Assembly: GCA_016784625.1 (NCBI GenBank)
Contig: JADHUF010000019.1
Coordinates: 1-17,229, forward strand
DNA: 17,229 bases
Origin: Candidatus Nitrosopumilus sp.
GTDB lineage: Archaea > Thermoproteota > Nitrososphaeria > Nitrososphaerales > Nitrosopumilaceae
Direction: 5' to 3'
Shown: positions 14,003 through 17,229 of the stretch, in pieces
How the letters are laid out: the number at the start of each line of letters is the position of its first letter
Position numbering within the stretch: the first letter of the stretch is position 1
Translations under genes and position numbers: made by a program
Notes under the pieces: model-generated
Databases searched by the model: none
What the model saw: only the letters and a program-made list of their open reading frames with translations
What the model was told of the DNA's origin: nothing

Positions 14003-15203
14003 ATCTGTGTTTTGTTGCAGCATCTTCAAGTGCTTTAATCATTGGCAGTCTTTCTCCTGTAAGATAAAGTACTAATGCTCCACCTGCAGTACTGACATGA
14101 TTGATTTTATCTGCCAATCCCTGTTGTTTTAGTGCTGTAGTCAAATGACCTCCACTGACAATTGTTGTTGCCATTGAGTTTGCAACTGACTTGAGTAATT
14201 CTTTTGTTCCGTAACTAAAATTCTCTTTTTCAAAAAATCCTGCCGGACCGCTGATAAATACAGTTCCTGCACCTGAAATTAATTTTGAATAATACTCTAC
14301 AGTCTTTGGACCCAAATCATAAATTTTATCTCCTTTACCAATTTCTCTAACATCCATCTCTACTCTTTCACCATCTTTGTCAATTGCAATATCAACTGGT
14401 GTGGCAAAAACATCTGGGTATTCCCCTATCAAAGAATGTGCTTTTGCTACGACTTCATCTTCTCGCTTGATACCAAGTGGAGATTTAATTCTAGCTTGTG
14501 CACGCATAAACACATTCCCAATTAATCCTGTTAACAGAACATGATCAGCACGACCATTTTGAATCAATAGTTTGATTGCCTCAAGTCTATCGGGTATTTT
14601 TGAGCCTCCAAGAACAATCACATGTGGTGCCTTGGCAACAGTCATTATTTCATCTAGATTCCTAACTTCTTTTTCAACTATTCTTCCTGCACATGCAGGT
14701 AAAACTTGTGGAAAACCCACAATTGATGGATGTGATCTATGAGCACTTGGAAATGAATCCAACACACAAAGATCAAATAATTTGGATAAACGACTAACCA
14801 TGATTGTTTTGGCAGCATTCTGTGGTGTAAACTCGTAATTTTCTTCAGCACATAATCTAAGATTATCTAAAAGTAGAATGTCCCCATCTTCTAGATTTTT
14901 AATTGCACTTTGTGCAGCTTCACCAATTACATCTTCAACATATTTTATTTTTTTATTCATTAATTTTTCAAGAACTTTAGCGTGTTTATCCATCCCAGTA
15001 TAATCCTTATTTCCAACTCTACCTTGATGTGATGCGACAACTACCTTGGCATCTTTTAATGACTTTAAAGTTTCAGTTGCCTCTTCAATTCTTTTGGTAC
15101 CTGAAATTTCCATTGTTTCTGGATCAATTGGGCAATTCATATCGACTCTCAAAAAAACAGTCTTGCCTTTTAGGTCAAAATCATCTAGCGTGAGTACCTT
15201 CAC
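13995..15203 (-). CDS. pgk: Phosphoglycerate kinase
   Basis: This cytosolic enzyme interconverts 3-phosphoglycerate + ATP and 1,3-bisphosphoglycerate + ADP. In an autotrophic archaeon it should mainly run in the gluconeogenic direction. The N-domain substrate site shows FLRVDMN, SHQGRVGNKDY and DSFPSAHRSHPSIVG. The C-domain nucleotide site has VLGGSKIPDRLEAI, FISGPAGFFE, TIVSGGHLT and a final STAGGALVLYLTG. The reading frame also offers a GTG at 15221, giving 408 residues. I prefer the GTG at 15203 (MKVLTLDDFDLKGK, 402 residues): it gives the usual compact archaeal N-terminus, and a TATA-like element lies at the expected distance upstream. The gene is convergent with the suf operon and divergent from the PAP2 gene. 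Confidence 0.95.
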   Translation of the reverse strand: MKVLTLDDFDLKGKTVFLRVDMNCPIDPETMEISGTKRIEEATETLKSLKDAKVVVASHQGRVGNKDYTGMDKHAKVLEKLMNKKIKYVEDVIGEAAQSAIKNLEDGDILLLDNLRLCAEENYEFTPQNAAKTIMVSRLSKLFDLCVLDSFPSAHRSHPSIVGFPQVLPACAGRIVEKEVRNLDEIMTVAKAPHVIVLGGSKIPDRLEAIKLLIQNGRADHVLLTGLIGNVFMRAQARIKSPLGIKREDEVVAKAHSLIGEYPDVFATPVDIAIDKDGERVEMDVREIGKGDKIYDLGPKTVEYYSKLISGAGTVFISGPAGFFEKENFSYGTKELLKSVANSMATTIVSGGHLTTALKQQGLADKINHVSTAGGALVLYLTGERLPMIKALEDAATKHRSK

Positions 15204-15225
15204 GATTTTTCTATTATGCACTTGG

Positions 15226-15232
15226 TTAAATT
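15226..15232 (-). promoter_or_regulatory. Possible TATA box for pgk
   Basis: Read on the minus strand this is AATTTAA, centred about 26 bp upstream of the GTG at 15203. It is only about 8 bp from the alternative GTG at 15221, so if it is the TATA box it favours the shorter protein. Confidence 0.4.
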
Positions 15233-15310
15233 CTTTGAGCCGATCTGAATTATTTTCTCAAATCTCATTTCTAAACGGTGATTCATACTTCCAAAACTTA
15301 TCTATTGAAA

Positions 15311-15319
15311 AAATTAAAA
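15311..15319 (+). promoter_or_regulatory. Possible TATA box for the PAP2 phosphatase gene
   Basis: AAATTAAAA is centred about 29 bp upstream of the TTG start at 15344, consistent with a leaderless transcript. Apart from the two promoter candidates I see nothing else in the 140-bp divergent spacer. Confidence 0.35.
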
Positions 15320-15343
15320 GACACGTACTTGAGGTTTAATTAA

Positions 15344-16012
15344 TTGCAAAATTGGATTTTTGATATTAGGTCACGTTCTTTTGTTTTACTAGTAATTTTA
15401 TTTCTAATTCTTACTGCTTTTGTATACTATGACATAACTGAAACTTTTGATCAAAGTGTTGTTTCTTTTTTCTCTGAAAATACTGGAAATTCAACACTAG
15501 ACATCATTATGCAGTATGTCACAGAAAGTGGTGATGTTTTTAACATGATGGCATTTGGGATTTTGATATTAATTATTCCAAAAACACGTAGAATTGGAAT
15601 TACTTTGATGATTCTAATTGTACTTTCAACACTGCTAACTGGTTACATCAAATGTGGAATTGATAGAGACGGTCCTGATTTTAGGTATGAAGGCATGCCA
15701 TTTCCTGTAGAGATTAGTCGTGACACGTATGCCTTATTCTGTGAAGGTGGATTTGATGCATCATACCCATCTGGTCATGCAGCTAGAGCTATGATTATTG
15801 GGATAGTCTTGGGTTATGCTCTTTCAGAACGATTCCCTCGTGGTGCATATTTGATATTTCTATATCCTGCAATGGTCTCACTTAGCAGAATCTATGTCTT
15901 GCAACATTTTCCTATGGATGTCATTGGAGGAACTGTTATTGGAATAATGCTTGCTGGAGTAATGGCAAAGAGAACAAAACTTTACAAAATTTTTGATAAA
16001 TCAAAAACCTAA
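15344..16012 (+). CDS. PAP2-superfamily membrane phosphatase
   Basis: A 222-residue protein with about six hydrophobic segments and the three-part PAP2 acid-phosphatase active site. Site one is K103 and R108 (IKCGIDRDGP), slightly unlike the usual K-x6-RP. Site two is PSGH at 142-145, with H145. Site three is SR-x5-H-x3-D at 181-192, with R182, the nucleophile H188 and D192. Such enzymes remove phosphate from lipid phosphates or diphosphates, including phosphatidic-acid-like lipids and the polyprenyl or dolichyl diphosphate carriers of glycan assembly. In an archaeon a polyprenyl diphosphate or archaeal lipid-phosphate substrate is plausible but unproven. The start is a TTG. The last 12 bases overlap the convergent unknown gene. 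Confidence 0.87.
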   Translation: MQNWIFDIRSRSFVLLVILFLILTAFVYYDITETFDQSVVSFFSENTGNSTLDIIMQYVTESGDVFNMMAFGILILIIPKTRRIGITLMILIVLSTLLTGYIKCGIDRDGPDFRYEGMPFPVEISRDTYALFCEGGFDASYPSGHAARAMIIGIVLGYALSERFPRGAYLIFLYPAMVSLSRIYVLQHFPMDVIGGTVIGIMLAGVMAKRTKLYKIFDKSKT

Positions 16013-16312
16013 TTCTGTCAAAGTATCATTGCTTATCAGAACTATTGCAAAATGTTCATCATCATGGTGATAAGTCCAATATCTGATATCACGAGTTTCA
16101 TTTTTTTGTCTAAGGCCATGTGTTACCCCTGTTGTTACTGTATATCCAATTCTTTTTGCAATCTTTGATTCTTTTGGCATTAAAACCTTGAATCCCTCTT
16201 TCCTATTTTTGAATCCAAGTTTCACCATATTCTCTACTGCCGCTAATGCTTCTTTTTCATCTTTTAGATCATAAATCTTTGAAATCGGTAAATCTTTTGG
16301 ATGAAAATCCAT
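16001..16312 (-). CDS. Conserved-looking small protein of unknown function
   Basis: A 103-residue soluble protein with no recognised domain. It starts at an ATG (MDFHPKDLPISKIYDLKDEK). A helix-forming segment follows (EALAAVENMVKLGFKNRKEG), and then a beta-rich half with aromatic and histidine residues (RYWTYHHDDEHFAIVLISN). No cysteines are present, and there is no signal peptide or membrane segment. The HHDDEH cluster could bind metal, but nothing confirms that. An AT-rich element about 27 bp upstream fits a leaderless promoter, which, with good codon structure, supports a real gene. It is convergent with the PAP2 gene and overlaps it by 12 bp. Confidence 0.7.
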   Translation of the reverse strand: MDFHPKDLPISKIYDLKDEKEALAAVENMVKLGFKNRKEGFKVLMPKESKIAKRIGYTVTTGVTHGLRQKNETRDIRYWTYHHDDEHFAIVLISNDTLTELGF

Positions 16313-16334
16313 ATTTTTGATTGAATCTTTTGAC

Positions 16335-16345
16335 TAATATTTTTT
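16335..16345 (-). promoter_or_regulatory. Possible TATA box for the 103-residue unknown gene
   Basis: Read on the minus strand this is AAAAAATATTA, centred about 28 bp upstream of the ATG at 16312. It is part of a larger AT palindrome, TTTTTTAAAAAA at 16340-16351. Confidence 0.4.
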
Positions 16346-16372
16346 AAAAAAGTGATTTTAGCGATCAAAGTT

Positions 16373-16389
16373 AGTTAATTTTCTTAACT
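16373..16389. promoter_or_regulatory. Short inverted repeat upstream of the histone-like gene
   Basis: AGTTAA and TTAACT form perfect 6-bp arms separated by TTTTC in the divergent spacer. The site lies about 60 bp upstream of the TTG at 16449 and could be an operator for that gene or its neighbour, but short AT-rich repeats arise by chance. Confidence 0.25.
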
Positions 16390-16448
16390 GGTAAGTCAAA
16401 TCATGATCATATTAACAACTTAATCGACTCTTTTGTTTTGTTGAATCG

Positions 16449-17229
16449 TTGGCATCGTTAGAAAAACTAGTAGTTCAACTACGTCAAAAGAAACAGGAAG
16501 CAACAAAGCTTAGGAAAAAAGCTGAAAATGAACTCCAAAAAATTCGTTCAATAGAAAAGCGTTCTTCTTCAGGTCTAAATTCAATAGATAGAAAAATTGA
16601 ATCTGAACGTGAAGATGTTTCTGATACATCTGATGTCCTTACCAGGAAAACCTCTCAATTAGAAAGCATTGGGAGACTAGTGGCAGCAGCTGAGGAACGA
16701 TTGATAAGGGAAAAGGAGACAGTTGACCAGGTTGAGCAAGAGATAGAATTCTCTGAAAATCCTGAAGAAAAACAGAATGCCGAGACTAGATTACGCTCTC
16801 TAAATGATCATATTCAAGAACTAATTTCTGAAATTAAAAATAGACAAAAAACAGCAAAAAAGATTTCAGATGATGTTGCAAAGTTTACTGGTATTAAATC
16901 AAAGATTGCTTCAAAAATACAAAAACAAACTCACTCAAAACCATCATTACGTGAGGCAGTAACAACTAGTCATAAATCTGCTGCAAAATTTGTAAAACAA
17001 TTAGAAACACGATCCCGAGCAGAAGAATCTGCTACAAAAGCATTAGAAAATGTATCTAAAAAATTACAAGAATTCTTAGCCAAAAAACGTAAAGCAGCTA
17101 AAAAGAGACCAGCAAAGAAAAGAGTAACTAAAAGAAAAGCAGCTAAAAAGAGACCAGCAAAGAAAAGAGTAACTAAAAGAAAAGCAGCTAAAAAGAGACC
17201 AGCAAAGAAAAGAGTAACTAAAAGAAAAG
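16449..17229 (+). CDS. Coiled-coil protein with lysine-rich, histone-H1-like repeat tail (3' end outside window)
   Basis: The frame begins with TTG (MASLEKLVVQLRQKKQEATK) and stays open to the window edge, so 260 residues are visible and the C-terminus is missing. The frame is open upstream of 16449 too; this TTG is chosen because upstream codons look non-coding and a TATA-like CTTAATC lies about 28 bp before it. Residues 1 to ~210 are highly charged, with long helix-forming stretches (SQLESIGRLVAAAEERLIRE, ETRLRSLNDHIQELISEIKN) indicating coiled coils. From base 17091 the protein becomes tandem copies of a 15-residue unit, KAAKKRPAKKRVTKR. This resembles the Lys/Ala/Pro tail of linker histone H1 and of bacterial H1-like proteins, which bind DNA without sequence preference. 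A nucleoid or chromosome-organising role is inferred; an RNA-binding role is equally possible. Confidence 0.8.
   Translation, partial: MASLEKLVVQLRQKKQEATKLRKKAENELQKIRSIEKRSSSGLNSIDRKIESEREDVSDTSDVLTRKTSQLESIGRLVAAAEERLIREKETVDQVEQEIEFSENPEEKQNAETRLRSLNDHIQELISEIKNRQKTAKKISDDVAKFTGIKSKIASKIQKQTHSKPSLREAVTTSHKSAAKFVKQLETRSRAEESATKALENVSKKLQEFLAKKRKAAKKRPAKKRVTKRKAAKKRPAKKRVTKRKAAKKRPAKKRVTKRK
17091..17229 (+). repeat. Perfect 45-bp tandem repeats, three copies plus 4 bases, cut by the window edge
   Basis: Units at 17091-17135, 17136-17180 and 17181-17225 are identical base for base, and a fourth begins at 17226. The unit is an exact multiple of three and encodes KAAKKRPAKKRVTKR. Identity including silent positions points to recent duplication. 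The total copy number is unknown because the window ends in the array. Confidence 0.97.

Noticed and set aside
15046..15339. 97-residue open frame on the plus strand antisense to pgk
   Set aside because: It lies mostly opposite well-conserved pgk codons, has no recognisable domain and runs through the divergent promoter spacer.
16340..16351. TTTTTTAAAAAA palindrome as a hairpin terminator
   Set aside because: It has no loop and pure A/T pairing, and lies upstream of both divergent genes, so it is more likely promoter DNA.
17091..17229. CRISPR array
   Set aside because: The repeats are directly adjacent with no spacers, are a multiple of three and continue the protein frame.

Overview
The window looks like a chromosomal segment of a low-GC ammonia-oxidising archaeon of the Nitrosopumilus type (Nitrososphaerota, formerly Thaumarchaeota). 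The base composition is AT-rich. Genes start with ATG, GTG or TTG and are packed with 1-8 bp overlaps. TATA-like boxes lie about 24-29 bp upstream of start codons, as expected for leaderless archaeal transcripts. The gene set is also typical: an archaeal phosphoglycerate kinase, a HemL-HemC-CobA-HemD tetrapyrrole run, SufB/D/S/U iron-sulfur assembly, and an SbtA/SbtB bicarbonate pair. This assignment is inferred from gene content; no rRNA or amo gene is present.

Layout from left to right. Bases 1-392 hold the C-terminus of a secreted-type protein with nine RTX-like nonapeptides. Bases 460-2085 encode a PhoU-like (DUF47) protein and a PiT phosphate transporter. Bases 2137-3521 encode an SbtA-type bicarbonate permease overlapping an SbtB-like PII protein. 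Bases 3518-4955 form a small arsenic module: ArsR divergent from an arsenate reductase that overlaps an aquaporin-family channel by one base. Bases 4981-8727 are a tightly coupled tetrapyrrole operon (hemL, hemC, cobA, hemD). Bases 8825-14002 are a SUF operon (sufB, sufD, Rieske ferredoxin, sufS, sufU) ending in a small zinc-ribbon protein. Pgk lies on the minus strand (13995-15203), divergent from a PAP2-family membrane phosphatase (15344-16012). A minus-strand 103-residue protein of unknown function follows. The window ends inside a coiled-coil protein whose lysine-rich, histone-H1-like tail is made of perfect 45-bp tandem DNA repeats.

How the parts fit. PiT can bring in phosphate and, by chemical mimicry, arsenate. 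ArsC would reduce arsenate to arsenite, and the aquaporin could let arsenite leave the cell, with ArsR as the sensor. SbtA/SbtB could supply bicarbonate for autotrophic carbon fixation. HemL, HemC, CobA and HemD make uroporphyrinogen III and precorrin-2, used for siroheme, cobalamin and the heme route that passes through siroheme. The SUF genes supply the Fe-S clusters needed for an electron-transport-rich metabolism.

Most genes are recognisable. The points most worth a second look are the ArsR-ArsC-aquaporin module with an atypical ArsR cysteine layout, the SbtA/SbtB pair in an archaeon, a SufU with extra cysteines and no SufU-type insertion, the absence of sufC from the suf run, the RTX-like C-terminus, and the tandem-repeat histone-like tail. 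I found no stretch over 300 bases without a gene, and no tRNA, rRNA, CRISPR array or insertion sequence.
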